DNA of 64,000 nt from Alectoria sarmentosa (Eukaryota; Ascomycota; Lecanoromycetes; Lecanorales; Parmeliaceae): positions 1 through 64,000 of the forward strand of contig WOGZ01000037.1 in assembly GCA_009733775.1 (NCBI GenBank), in the 5' to 3' direction. The notes under the pieces are model-generated. The model was given only the letters and a program-made list of their open reading frames with translations. It had not been told where the DNA came from and ran no database searches. Of this stretch, positions 9,762 to 21,534 are shown in pieces. Position numbers and translations under genes: made by a program. Position 1 is the stretch's first letter, and each line of letters begins with the position of its first letter.

Positions 9762-10719
9762 GAGATGAGTGTTGGTGCTATGAGAGGAGTTGAGGCGATG
9801 AAAGATGCTGTGGTAGTCAGCTGTGCGGGAAGGGTTTGTTTTTCTTGTGTGGTGAATGCGAGTCTGGATGAATTACAGCTCGGCGGGCGAAGAGGACAGT
9901 GGAGAAGGATTTGAACGTGCTGTTTTGGCTTGCCGACGCGAAAGGTGAATTCTTGTCGGGATGTGGAAAACATGGAGAGAGATTGAGATGGGAAGGATCA
10001 TTACGTGATGGATTTATCTTGGATTACCTACGTCCGTTTCAAATATGTATCTGCGCTGCACTTCGCAACCATCAAGGCAACCAATAAGCAGTCACCACTC
10101 TGGTTCATGGAAGTTGTGTTTTCAACTTCGTGAAGTGTTTTCAGCTGCCGCCGCCCCGAGGGTTCACCCAACTCATCGTTTCTCAGAATGTGCACCCAAT
10201 TTGGTTCAAACGGGGAAGCGGTGAGCAAATGTCAGATATGCCTCGACTGTGAGGGAAAGATGTCCAGTGTAGCTGTCGGACACGCTATCCTGATGCTCGA
10301 AATTCTAATAGAGACGCCAATGGAGCACTGGTGCTGTTGTCGAAGCAAATAATGCGTGTCTCGCCTAGTCGCAGACGGCCTTGATGAACGCTGGATTTCT
10401 ACGCAAATGAATAGGGTTGTTCCATCATGAGGCTGAAGGTGGTATTGTACGCATGCTTGACTGAACGGTCAACAGCTGAAGTCTTAAGTGGTAGCTATGC
10501 TGTTTGACGGTATTAGGGTGACCTTTTGGTATAGGCTTGCACGAATTTCCCTCGAGCGCAGTCGCTCGCTGCTGGAGTTGGGACTTTGTCTTGCGTCAGT
10601 CGGGCATGGCGCTCAGGCAGGCAGATTTCGACTTGCCTCACAGGCCGACAAATGAATTCGCTGAGAGGCGGAGACGTCAACAGCCAGAAGTCTGTGACAT
10701 CTGACGCCATGCTCGTCGT

Positions 10720-11982
10720 TCAAGTCTGCTGGCCAGGAATGACCGTCAGGCCCTCCATCCGTCGTGTCAGCGTAGGGCTACTATCCTCCTCTTCGACGCT
10801 GACCTGGATCTGCGTCTTGGGTCTGTTTTTGTTGAGGCCTTCAAGCAACATGCAAGCTTTGCAAATGTCTTGACTGGACAAGTATCCGCACCGAACACAC
10901 TTGCCCATTTGCTGCTTGGGTAATTTCTTGGATCTTCGATTAGAACCTTTGCAGTTCCGGTCGTGCTTTTTCCCTTTGACTGTGACTTCGGTCTCGTTGT
11001 CCTGAGCACCTTCATTCTGGAGTAGTTGCTTTTCCATATCAATCATCTCGCCTCCGCTCGCCCTTCCGTTAGCACTTCCGCAACCGCCACCTCCTTCGGC
11101 TTCTCCTTCGATGACAAATACGTCTTTACCACCTCTACAGACTCCACTCACCTCCTCCGGTACTAACCTCGCCATATCCTCCCCACTTCTCACAACATCC
11201 AGAATGGCACTCGGCCTCACCCTCTCAAGACTCTTGACCAGCGTCCTCGCGCTTCCTCGGAAAGCCTCCGGACTATAGATACACTCCGTAGTGAAGTAGT
11301 CCAATCCCTTGTGGTGGGCGTACAGGACTATCTCTTTCTCATATGCAAACTTCAGCGGCTTACTTCTCTTAATGTCGCTCGCTGCACTTGCTGTCACAAT
11401 ACTTGTAGCCCTGGCTAGCCGTGGCAGATCACCTCGCAGCAAGTTCATCATGACGGTCTCAGCGATGTCGTCGGCATTGTGGCCTGTGACGACATGTTTG
11501 ATGCCCAGGCGTGCAGCTCCGCGGTCTAGTGCTTGTCGCCGGAAGACGCCGCAGTAGGTGCAATTGCCCTTCTTGCCGATTTGCGAGACCACTTGATCCA
11601 TTGTCCAGCCGTATAGCTCATCGTAGCCAACTATTTCTAGCGGCATGTCATACTGCCCTGCATTCCTCTTGACAGTCTCGAGGCTGTCATCTCGATAGCC
11701 TTTTATACCCTCGTCTATTGAAAGTAGCAGCAGGTTCAGACCGTAGTTGTAGCGTTCGTTGAGGGTTTTGAGGATGGATGCTAGTACCGTAGAGTCTTTG
11801 CCTCCGGAGGCGCCGATAGCCACTCGTTCACCAGAAGAGAAGAGGGAATTGGCGGTGATGGTATTATGGATCTCGGTCTCGAAGAGGGTTACAAAGCAGG
11901 CTTTGCACAATTTTTGATGGTTCTTAGGACGGATGATGAGCGCTCGATTGATGTTACAGAGGGCACATGGTGTCGGTGGCAT
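10720..11982 (-). CDS. NCS6: Cytoplasmic tRNA 2-thiolation protein 1 (Ncs6/Ctu1)
   Basis: Single exon of 420 residues. Ncs6 with Ncs2 puts sulfur on C2 of the wobble uridine of tRNA Lys, Glu and Gln (UUN anticodons), taking sulfur from the Urm1 relay in the cytoplasm. Visible: an N-terminal zinc-binding CALC and CKAC pair (residues 6-29), the ATP-pyrophosphatase P-loop SGGKDST (59-65), the central NCTYCGVFRR motif with catalytic cysteines, the TGHNADDIAETV signature, and a C-terminal zinc finger (CVRCGY, DICKACMLLEGL). A low-complexity insert (about residues 285-345) precedes the C-terminal finger. The ATG at 11982 gives the family's normal start MPPTPCALC. It faces away from the zinc-finger gene at 16972 across a 5-kb gap. 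Confidence 0.96.
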   Translation of the reverse strand: MPPTPCALCNINRALIIRPKNHQKLCKACFVTLFETEIHNTITANSLFSSGERVAIGASGGKDSTVLASILKTLNERYNYGLNLLLLSIDEGIKGYRDDSLETVKRNAGQYDMPLEIVGYDELYGWTMDQVVSQIGKKGNCTYCGVFRRQALDRGAARLGIKHVVTGHNADDIAETVMMNLLRGDLPRLARATSIVTASAASDIKRSKPLKFAYEKEIVLYAHHKGLDYFTTECIYSPEAFRGSARTLVKSLERVRPSAILDVVRSGEDMARLVPEEVSGVCRGGKDVFVIEGEAEGGGGCGSANGRASGGEMIDMEKQLLQNEGAQDNETEVTVKGKKHDRNCKGSNRRSKKLPKQQMGKCVRCGYLSSQDICKACMLLEGLNKNRPKTQIQVSVEEEDSSPTLTRRMEGLTVIPGQQT

Positions 11983-13297
11983 GCTTCTTTCCTCGCCCTG
12001 AACGACGGCAGCGATGCGTAGAGCAGGCGGCTAAGATCAAGTCCCGTTCAACCCTTTGACCTCCCAGATTCCCAAAGACCCGTCAAACGTCGAAATTTCG
12101 AGGATGATCTACCGATGTTTACCCGTTCGGACGAAGGTTGAGCGTGCCTTTGACGACGACGGCAACTTGGTCCTCATCCACACTTCGCGTAGGATACCTT
12201 GGGCAATTTCGAGAGAATAGGACGTCTGCATTAGCTGTATGTGGTTGATCGTTCTCTTTTGGTTCGGAGAGTCCCGCTTCTACGGTTCACTTCTAACGGT
12301 CCTGCAGCTAGACAATTGTCTCTCGCGCTCCATTGTCTTTGCTTCGTCTACCTCCTTGATCTTTTTGCCTAGGTATCTAAGAAGGAGGAGAATAACAATT
12401 ATAATCATAATCTTCATGCTTTCGGTTTCAACAATGGCTACTCTTCCCGGCTGCCCGATAATACATCCCACAAGTCACATCAGCTGGCTAAGACCTGTGG
12501 CTTCCATGTATTTGTGACACTGAAAGTCAAAATAGCCTGAGCGCCTGCATGCCACATCGACCAATCACTTTGCAGACAGTCTCATCTTCACGCAAGAGGG
12601 ACTCCGAAACAGCAGACATCAAATGCAGAAGGAATATTGGAAATGTACATGCCGCGAAAGTACAACCGATGCCGAGTGCGTGATGATCAAAGCTGGGGCC
12701 ACTCAACCACTGCTTCTCATGTTGAATCTGCCTTGTGGAGACAACCTCAAGCACAGATCCGTAATTCCGTCGCGTCTGCGTCTGCGGGTCCGGGGACTTG
12801 ACACGGCTCAAAGAATCCAACGCCTGCTACATGCCCTTGCATCTTGTGAGCTTGGTCTGAGCCCGATGCGACCGGACAGGCTCGTCCTAGCTATGTCAGG
12901 ACTCGGAGCAGTCACAGCGCCACAAGGGGTTTTCGAGTACAAGGATTTTTGCAAACGGGTTGCCTAACGCCTAGAGCTATCTATATCTCGACCGTTGTGA
13001 GGTTCCTTGCGACCTTACAGAGCCGGTGGCATCTCCGTCAATTTGAGGGAAACTAGTGTTCGCAGTTCGCAGTTCGCATGTGTGAAACCAAGACAAGGCT
13101 CGAGCACTGCATCGCGTTGCGCGATGACGATGGACGAATGGATTTGCAGAATGGGACGAGCAGAACAAGATTCCGGAGAAGGTTGGGAGAAAAGAAGGTG
13201 GTGATGACTACTGGTTACCAACGGCATTATAAGAAAGTCGTGTGTGGGTCGAAATTGAAGGAAAGGCCTGAGGGTTCAATGGGGGACGGAGTGGCTG

Positions 13298-13342
13298 ATT
13301 GGCTGATTGGTTGATTGGTTGATTGGCTGATTGGCTGATTGG
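13298..13342 (-). promoter_or_regulatory. Array of six CCAAT boxes at exact 8-bp spacing
   Basis: ATTGG (CCAAT on the minus strand) occurs at 13298, 13306, 13314, 13322, 13330 and 13338, separated by CTG or TTG. CCAAT is the binding site of the fungal Hap/CCAAT-binding complex. It may equally be a simple 8-mer tandem repeat without function; the nearest genes are more than 1.3 kb (Ncs6) and 3.6 kb (C2H2 factor) away. Confidence 0.5.
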
Positions 13343-14081
13343 TTAGGGCTTACTGGCCGTGCCAGAGGCGTATGCACAGCACGGAGGTTGCGTCAGGGTG
13401 GCTACGATGCAAGCAAGATGCAATTGACATGCACGCGAGTCAGAAGAAGCATTCAAGGGAATTGGAATTGGCAAAAGAGTGGTTCGGTGTCTGGAAGATA
13501 GATTGACAGCATCTGATTGATGCAGCTATGCAACCTCGGATGTGTGTCAAGTGTGGTACCTCGGTAGAAAGGCTAAAGTAATAGTATTTATCTACAGAGT
13601 AGGTAGGGACGGTACCTTGAGACTAAACTACCGTACCTTAGGTAATGCAATCTCGGGCTACGGGTGCCTGCAGATACTAATCCCAAAGTACCGAAACCTG
13701 GGGTAATACTAATGATACGCGAGTATGGGGTAAGATGGGTAAGTAAGCGTCCACCTATCACGTCTAATTCCTCATTGCCGGTTGTTGGAGCTCTGACCAC
13801 CACTGGGGAAAAAGAGGTTCAAGACCAGAGACCGTCGGGTTTGGAACTTGGGACCGTGGTCAACGTCTAGGCCTTTAGCGGCCTCAGGTTGCCATATTCA
13901 TTGGTACTCTTGGACAAGTTTCTAGTCTAGCCGCACAGATGGCCCTAATGGAGCAGCTACTTGGAAAAGGTACAGATGAAAGCGCCTTTTCACTCACATA
14001 TCCGAGCCAATGCCAAAATATCCCGACGCGCAACGCCCATCCTTCCCGATCTGGGATATCGTGCAGAACGCCATAGCTACC

Positions 14082-14115
14082 ATGGCTATCATGGCTATCA
14101 TGGCTATCATGGCTT
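14082..14115. repeat. 9-bp tandem repeat (ATGGCTATC)
   Basis: Three complete copies and a partial fourth of ATGGCTATC. No coding context. Confidence 0.85.
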
Positions 14116-16971
14116 CATGCTTTTGTTGGCTTCGCATCAAGCTTTTTATCGCTCTCCTAGACCCCTCCGGCCTCCTGCCTCCTGCATACCCATCGCAACC
14201 AAAACATCGGCCAGTTCATAAAACAGGTCTAGAGCTACGGTACACGCTTGGTACAGTCCGTCGGTCTCTACCCATCCTCCATCTTATCTCTTAGTCTTGA
14301 CTCTTGACATGCTTTTCAGTCTCATTCGCTCTCACTTAACCTGCCGCCTCTCGACGTCGGCTCTTACTCTATTGAGATACCCAGTCCTGTCCATCGAGGA
14401 ACGAAAGGCATTCCACAACCTGATGGTGGGACACTGGTTACACTACCTAGCTCCAATTGCCTGCAGCAATGGCCAATCTGGCGGTGCCAAGTCAAAGTGA
14501 TCACCACTGCATATGCCCATGCCCTTCCTATCTTACCTAACACAATGCTCTCTGGGCTCTCTGAAGGCAGCTACTTATGCACTCGCACAATTGGCATATT
14601 TAACCGATTCTAGCCTTCGAAATCGAACGTGCTACGTCACATCATCTTCCCACAAATCCACTTTTAATTTGCAATAAGTGATTGACTACCCTTCTCTACA
14701 GTGTGAGACAATAGCAAGAAATGAGTCACCGCCAATGCTGTTATTCGGATACTTTCTTCAAATAGCAATGTATAGAACACACTTTCGCAAAAGACTAAAT
14801 GCGCGAACCGCAAAAAGCAAAAGCAAACTCAGAGGCAGAATCAAAAGCAGCTAAGCGGTCACTGGCTTGCCATGAGGAAGCTAAAGACAGTAATCAAACT
14901 AACCAGTGACTGACTGGAGCTATCGTCGCTCGCAGTGGTTCCTCTAGGCCCACGCTGGTATGTAACCGAGTTAAGTTTTTGGAAAAATAGATTGCATCGC
15001 GTCAATCGTCTCGCATGTTTGAGGATCTCAAGATACAGCTTACGCCTATCTCATAGAGACACGATCCTGGGTTCCAAAGTCTTGACCATTGGTCCAACAG
15101 GTCGTAAAAATACAGCCGCATCGGACTTGCTTCTGGTGGGCAGGCTTCTTCTGAAAGCGGCGACATTGAATCAAGAACCGATGACGGCCAGTAGCACTAT
15201 CTCGCTTCTTGAAGCTTTCTGCTAGAAACCCTATGGTCTTTCGCATGTCCATCGTGTCAAGCTATTCACGTCAAACATGCTGAAGCGGCCGTGACTGCAA
15301 ATGATCCGATTCGAATGGATCTCGAGTCTTGCGCATGACGCACTACATGGTCATTTTCTCCACATTGGACCGAAGAAAGAATTATAATTGCAAACGGCCG
15401 CGGGAAAGATGAAGCATCATCCGTCCGGAGAAGACGGCCACGATCTGCTCCAGATTCCTAACCAAGCTCAATGGTACCCTATGAACACCCTACGTCGAGA
15501 AAAAGCAAGATTATCGAAAGTCTACGTCGCGGAGGAATGAGTTGGATATAAGCGTACCTAGCAGACAATAAATTGTAAAAATTGACCTTCTCTAAATATG
15601 GGTGCAATGTTTAGTACCCACGGAATCACTAGCTTTCGACTAAGTGTAGAATGTAGTTTTGACACCTTCCCAGCAATCACGCACAATTGATGGTTTTTGG
15701 AGACAGTACTGGTATTGTTCAAAATTTGAATCGGCTTGCGCAAACGTCCGCGTCCACGTCCACAGTTAACTCTCTAAGACCCCTTTTGCAACCTAGGCAC
15801 AGGCGTTGTCCATTCGACACAAAAGCGTACAGGAAGCCGCATATGATGAGGTTTCGCAGCATTCTTTGCCAAACGTATGGTTCGGGTCGGTAATGCTCCG
15901 GTTTGAAGGTTGGACGAATGTATCAAGGGCGAATACAGAAGTCCCGAAGTCGTTCCATACTGTAGCTATCCGGTACGAGGAAATCCGCTTTGTCAAGCAC
16001 TGCAAGCACTGCACGCAACCGAGGTCTCTCTGTTACTGGGCCTGTGAGGAGTTGAGCAATTCGAGGGTGATCGATCTTGACACTTCGGCACGCGGCATTA
16101 GTCAGGATTTTCCCATCCTCGACGCCTTTTCCATGAGGATTGAGGATTGAGGATTCGGGCCATGAGCAAAGCTGCTTGGTAAAAGACGGGGAGAAGTTCC
16201 CGGAAGCAAGCTTTTTCATCTTTACCCAGTCGCGCCTTACAGCTGTCAAACACGAGCCTTTTTAGCAGGGAGAGGAGGAGTCTAACAGGGACTACATGCA
16301 GAGCATGTACCAGTTTTTTACTTGACAGGTAACGCAGTGCCTCTTTACCTTTTTTGTCGCGTGCGCTTCTGGGACGTACATAATGTACAGGGTTCAAGTT
16401 GAAGCCGCAGGGCTAACTTGGGAGTTGGACCCAACATCTGACTTGTGGCTAGAGGTACGAGGCTAGAGAGCAGCAAAAAAACGAGTCGTTCCTTGACGCC
16501 GAAGACTTGGACCCAAACCCTAGGACCTTAGAACCCTATGACCCTAGAAGCAGCGTCCCCCAGTCCCTGGGAAAAAGGCAAAAGACCCTTTCTGAACCCT
16601 CTTCTCAAGCACTGTCCATGCTCCTCCCTTCGATCCTACCGTATACATAACTACCACCCGACCCTCTCCCGTTTCATCCCATCTCGGATCGATTGGCATA
16701 TCTTGAACCTGTCCTTCCCGTCTTAGGATTCAGGATTCAATCGATAGGTAAAGGAAGAAATTGAAAAAGGAAGGGAAAAGGAAATCGGAAATCTGAAAGA
16801 CCCTAAATCAAACCATCCGCTTCCTTCAAACGTCCAAACCTGCCTGTCAGTGATCCTGCCGTCTCCCCCGCATTCCACTGCCAAGCCTACTCGACTCGAC
16901 TCTACTCTATTCTACTCTACCATCCGTCCCGGCCGACCACACTCTCCATTACTCTCTTGCGGTCCGCCAAC

Positions 16972-18672
16972 ATGGTGGACAAGGCAACCACCAAACAGAG
17001 TCCCGCTGTCAAAGCTGGAACCTCTGCTGCCGACATGGCCACTCGGCCCTTTCAGTGCGAATGGCATCAAGGTTGCCCAAAGGTAAGCAATATTGCGCCG
17101 AGAGCTCCACCTCTAACCCACGATACGACTGAACGCTGATCGCAATCGCATCTCGCAGAGTTTCAATCGAAAATCCGATCTCCAACGACATTATCGAATA
17201 CATACCAATGAACGCCCCTATGCTTGCGACTACAAACCTTGTAACAAGACTTTCATTCAACGTAGCGCCTTGACCGTCCATCGCCGCACCCACACTGGTG
17301 ATAAGCCTCATAAATGCCCTTTTACGGGTTGCGGAAAGTGTTTCTCAGACGTACGTTCTATCGATTGGTCTACGGGAACCTGCAAAAGGCTTACAGTATG
17401 CGTAGTCTTCGAGTCTCGCCAGACACCGCCGCATACATACCAATGACAAGCCCTACATTTGCAGAAATCAACGCTGCAAGAAAGCGTCAGCATGACCCGC
17501 GACATCGTCACTCTACCGTTCTTGCTAATGGCCAGCGTAGCTTCTGCCGGAAAACCACCATGACAAAACATATTCGAAAAGAACATCCCGCGGAACCCAT
17601 TCAGGAGGACCAGGATGCTGAGTATTCGGATGATGACGCCTCAGAAGAAGAAGAGCTTGAAGAAGATGTCGAGGAGAGCAAGGAAGATGCCCATTGTTAT
17701 AAAGAGCCGGCGGACCTTGATCAGAGGAATCAATCGGTTGGGGCACCGAGCCACTATAACAGAAGCCTGTGGCGTCTCCCTGGGGAAACGGTCCAACGCC
17801 CAAGTCCTCTCCAGTTACAAAGGCCGATCCCACGGTCCGAAGTTCCCACCCATGAGATCAAGCTTGAGCGTTCGTGCTCTTCCACCCCGCAGAGATCATT
17901 GACAGATCCGTATCCCACTGCACCAATGCATTCATCCGAGTATTCGCAAGTCAGAGCGGACACCATGCCTGACGGCTTGCCCCAAGCGCCTGCAAGTGCC
18001 GGTGTGCCTCCCCAGTACCAGTTGCGGAATGATACCATCGCCCTTTGGAGTCCACAGTCGTTGCAGGACAGTCCTACTAGTCTTGCACACTCATCTCCAA
18101 GCTCCTCCGTATCTCAGTCTCATCCGCTGTTCACATCCCAGCCTTATCAATTGCAGCACGCCAGCATATCTTCTGAGCCAATGCCCTATCGGGACCATCA
18201 AGAGACTGTTCAGGACTCAATCGAGCATCTGAAACTCAACCAGTCCCAGCAGAACCAGTATCGTGAAATGGATCCGACACCAGTCCAGCAGCATCAATAC
18301 GGCGGCCTAGCACAGAGCGTTGCTCAGCAGGATACGTATACTGACATGTCTCGAGAAGCTTCCCAACACCACGCGTACAACGGCACACAAACCCAAGCTG
18401 TCGCTCAGCACTATCAGAGTGACCTGCCACCAACGCCAGCCCCGACGCAATCGTTACCGCAGTATACAGCGCCCGTACATGAGACACCCTACCAGCCACC
18501 TCAATTCCTGCCCCCTGACAACTATCCTATCGGCAACCAATACTTTTCACCTCACACCAATGGCCTGTACCAATACAATGATGGGTTCGACTGGTGGAAA
18601 GAAGAGGTCAAGCCCGAAGATTACTGGACGCTTATGCCGAGCCAAAGAATGCAGGGCACTGACTGGCCTTGA
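16972..18672 (+). CDS. C2H2 zinc-finger transcription factor, four fingers
   Basis: Four exons: 16972-17082, 17159-17350, 17406-17485 and 17541-18672, giving 504 residues; all introns (76, 55 and 55 nt) have GT-AG ends. Four consecutive Kruppel-type fingers lie at about residues 30-155: FQCEWHQGCPKSFNRKSDLQ, YACDYKPCNKTFIQRSALTV, HKCPFTGCGKCFSDSSSLAR and YICRNQRCKKAFCRKTTMTK, with HTNERP, HTGDKP and HTNDKP linkers. An acidic stretch (DDDASEEEELEEDVEE) follows, then a Gln/Pro/Ser/Tyr-rich tail that could be an activation domain. Introns fall within or at the end of fingers. The protein should bind DNA in the nucleus; targets are unknown. I cannot assign it to a named regulator. Confidence 0.9.
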
Positions 18673-19113
18673 CGATCGCCTGACACTCGATCTCGTCTAT
18701 GACTTCGCCCTCTCTGCCACGCTTTCATCACCTGCCTCTGACTTGAACAACGCGACTTTCGACACATTTTGCATAGCGAAGGACCTTGTTATTTCTATTC
18801 CGAACAACGCTTTATCTACTTGATTTCTTACTCTTTTTCTTTCTTTTCTTCTTTTGAATTCACGATTGAACGAAATCTGGCCGATGCGATACTGCTTGAC
18901 ATTTACACTGAACAAAAGTTCGAGATATCCCATACTGGTTTTTTCTATTTTCTCTACATGTTTTCCTTATCGCTTGGAACAAATGATCGTCGTGGGCATC
19001 ATCTGGCGTCGGCTTTACCGTCCATCTCATCAAATCTCAATCACAGCATTCATTCATGGGCCTGTTGGGCGTTGTTGGAATGGGGAAAAATTGCCATTGT
19101 GGAGCGGAAGGGA

Positions 19114-19143
19114 GGGGGGGGGGGGGGGGGGGGGCGGGGGGGG
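19114..19143. repeat. Poly-G run (21 G, C, 8 G)
   Basis: An uninterrupted run of 21 G followed by C and 8 more G. It is the longest homopolymer in the window and of doubtful assembled length. Confidence 0.9.
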
Positions 19144-19343
19144 TGCATCATGGAAAGTCAGGCCTGATGGCCGACTGGGTAGTTATTTGTTTGCGCAATC
19201 TGCCTGATATGGCCAATCAATAGTCTACTAGGTATATACGTGTTCAGCAGGCCCTCTCCGCTGGCTGCATACAGCTTTAGCCAACGGGTATGCTTATCAA
19301 AACATGAATTTGAATTAGATGTGATGCTTTTTTCCATCTCCTC

Positions 19344-19386
19344 TCCTATCCTATCCTGTCCTGTCCTGTCCTGTCCTGTCCTGTCC
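19344..19386. repeat. TCCTG/TCCTA pentamer repeat
   Basis: About eight consecutive pentamers, first TCCTA then TCCTG. Confidence 0.9.
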
Positions 19387-19543
19387 ACCACACCACATCA
19401 TCACCAGCACATGCGCGTCCTACCTACCTACCTCCCTACCTAGATTTGACATATGGGAATCCGCAACCAGGACTGCGCATCTACAGTAAAGTAAACCCTC
19501 CGCGCTACAGGGTTCCTTCCAGGCTCCGTAGGTCACATACGTA

Positions 19544-19637
19544 CGTCAGAGTCAGAGTCAGGGTCAGAGTCAGAAAGAGAAATAGAGCGCGCGAGAGAGA
19601 GAGAGGGAGAGAGAGAAAGAGAGAAAAAAAGAGAGGG
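19544..19637. repeat. GTCAGA hexamer repeat followed by GA-rich tract
   Basis: Five GTCAGA or GTCAGG units, then about 50 purine-only bases of GA repeats with A runs. Confidence 0.85.
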
Positions 19638-19730
19638 TCCAGCTAAGCAAACGCCTTGACCACCACCATCACCACCCCCGATCCACTGCAGCACCAAGCT
19701 AAGGTCCCTACCTAGATCGAAAAAAGAACT

Positions 19731-19771
19731 ACCTAAGGTACCTAAGGTACTTACCTACCTACTGTACTTAC
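19731..19771. repeat. Palindromic ACCTAAGGTACCTAAGGT cluster
   Basis: Two overlapping copies of CCTAAGGTA, which together form a near-perfect inverted repeat around GGTACC, then a run of TACC words. The same word occurs as TACCTTAGGTA at 13634-13644 and GGTACCTTAG at 4560-4569. Confidence 0.6.
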
Positions 19772-20796
19772 CACGCCAGCACGCTACCGATTCGGGAAAC
19801 CGTCTCGCTATGTACGTCCAAGTTTTTTCTTGATTTTATTTGATTTGATTTTATTTTATATTTTTCAAGAAACGCACAGGCCATTGTCCCCAAAAAGGCT
19901 CGAAATGCGGAGAAAGAAAAGATCGATTTGGATGGAAAAAAAGGGGGGGCGTGTGTACGTGTGTGTGTGTGTGTGCGAAACATGGCGAATCTGGTTAATC
20001 AAACCTACATTTTGCATTTTCCCACCTCAGAAGAGGAAAAGCCGGTTTTCAAGTAGTGCGGTAAGACTAACACCATAAGGGACTTGGGTAAAACAAAGAG
20101 GCAAAACCAATCTGATTAAGCAAAGCCGCCAACGGTTCACCCAAACGGCTGGCTTTTTAGTGGCGTGTGGGGTTTTCCCCTTCTTTTCTTCGAATTCGGG
20201 CCGATGCGAAGTTTAAATCTAGTGAGCGCTAGCATCGATGGAGAGCAGCATGGGGCCATCTGGGGTGAGATGATGCTAGGCTGGGATTGCGGGGGTGGAA
20301 CGAGGGAAGAAAGAATGGATGAGGGGAGAGGAAAGAGGTCCGTGATCTGGTGGCTTGATGGCGCAGGGCCGGGTTGGGTTCAGACGAGTGTGGGTAGTGG
20401 TGGGGGAGGGTCAGTGGCCAGATGGGGATGGGGAGAGGAAAGAGGATGATTGGTGAGTGGGTAGCATGACGCGGTTTGGGGGTAATGTTTTCGTCTATTG
20501 GTGTAATTCCGGTTTTGAAAAGTGCTCTCCATGGCTGCCTGGAAAGGCGGTCTGTGTCTGCTAAAAGTCCAGGTAGTTCTAGACTGACGCTGTTCAAGTA
20601 CGCGGATGATGTTGCCAGGGCCGGGGGCCGACGATGTTGTGACGGGCTTGAGGTGCAGATGCCAGAGCAGGCCGAGGCTTGAAAGGTCAGGGGCTGGCTG
20701 GATCAGCAGCGATTAGGTCAAGTTTCGGTCTGGGAGGATCAACAATGGCAGCGTACCTGGAAGCAAGCGTGGCCACAAGACGGCCTCGACAGCTCC

Positions 20797-21441
20797 TCAC
20801 CAATCGCCCATAATTCCCTTTTCCTTAGCATAAGAAATCCACTTTTGCAAGTCCCAAACCTCTCCTTCGACCGTCACGACCATAGACGGGTGCTTCTGGA
20901 CATAGGGAATCACCTCGGCAATCCATTTTGAACTGTAGTGCTGACGGTATAGATGGAAGTCGGAGAACCCAAGGCGCTTGAGGCTCGGAAAATATGAAAG
21001 AAAGCCGTCTAGTGAGTGGAAGTCGTAGTTATCCAGACGAATGGAGAGGATACTGGCGGCTTTCTCGGACCCAATTGCCTCCGCGAATCTCTGGACCTTT
21101 TGAAGACCGGACTCGAAACAACTCCACCAGTATGGGAGACTGAAGGTATTCTCACCGTAATAAATAGGCGTGACTTCAAGATAGATTTGTCGGCAGGTGA
21201 ACGCTACGGCCAGCTCTGACGCAACTCTTCGTTGGTCGTCTTCCTGATGCAAACGCAACTCATATCCGGATCGCAAGCTGCTTGCTGGTAGATTTGACAG
21301 CAACCTCCGGCCAGAATGTTGTCCGACGACGACGACTCCTTCTTTGACGATAGCGTACCTCCAGATGTGATTTCGAATTTCCGGAGGAAGGCGAAGTACT
21401 GGGAAAGCCTCCTAGACAATAGACTTTTTGATTCTAGGCAT
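20797..21441 (-). pseudogene. F-box-like/2EXR family gene, probably disrupted
   Basis: The sequence carries the hallmarks of the fungal F-box-like/2EXR family: FPVLRLPPEIRNHIWRYAIV, then FTCRQIYLEVTPIYYGENTF, then a C-terminal domain ending in AKEKGIMGDW. The only suitable ATG (21441-21439) begins MPRIKKSIV, followed by an in-frame TAG at 21414-21412, nine codons before FPVL. No ATG lies between that stop and the conserved core, and no intron fits between the ATG and the stop. Either the gene is broken by a nonsense change (CAG to TAG would suit repeat-induced C-to-T mutation), or the start lies in an unrecognised upstream exon. Everything after the stop is intact to 20797. Confidence 0.6.
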
Positions 21442-21534
21442 GGCTGAATGTGTGTTTTGCCAAGATGTGATGCAAGGGCTGACGAAGCTGTAAGATTGAT
21501 GTAGGATTGTCGACTGACACACTTGACCAAAAGT

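Larger units (their letters stand above)
7867..10719. other. Repeat-rich intergenic region, 2.85 kb
   Basis: No credible gene. The long open frame on the minus strand at 8265-9164 is only the translation of simple repeats (Lys/Pro/Asn/Gln/Thr). Simple-sequence tracts follow one another: CATACA, CCCAT, GGTC, a TTTTGG-type block, a G run, GA, ACGT and GGGAT. The individual tracts are listed separately. Confidence 0.7.
11983..16971. other. Long intergenic region, about 5 kb, no credible gene
   Basis: Only short open frames without family resemblance are present. I found no tRNA-like box pair: the one B-box-like word (GGTTCAAGACC near 13816) has no A box or stems. Notable contents are the ATTGG array at 13298-13342, palindromic TACCTTAGGTA motifs near 13611-13645 and a 9-bp repeat at 14082-14115. 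The last part before 16972 is pyrimidine-rich, typical of a fungal promoter. It may serve as a long regulatory region of the C2H2 factor, or hold a non-coding transcript. Confidence 0.55.
18673..20796. other. Repeat-rich intergenic region, 2.1 kb
   Basis: No credible gene. It starts with the 3' flank of the zinc-finger gene, then holds G, TCCTG, GTCAGA, GA and TTGATT tracts. The part 20160-20460 is purine-rich (GGGGA, GGTGGG). Open frames here are short and low-complexity. Confidence 0.65.

Noticed and set aside
13816..13826. GGTTCAAGACC, a tRNA B-box-like word
   Set aside because: No A box at the right distance and no pairing acceptor or anticodon stems around it.
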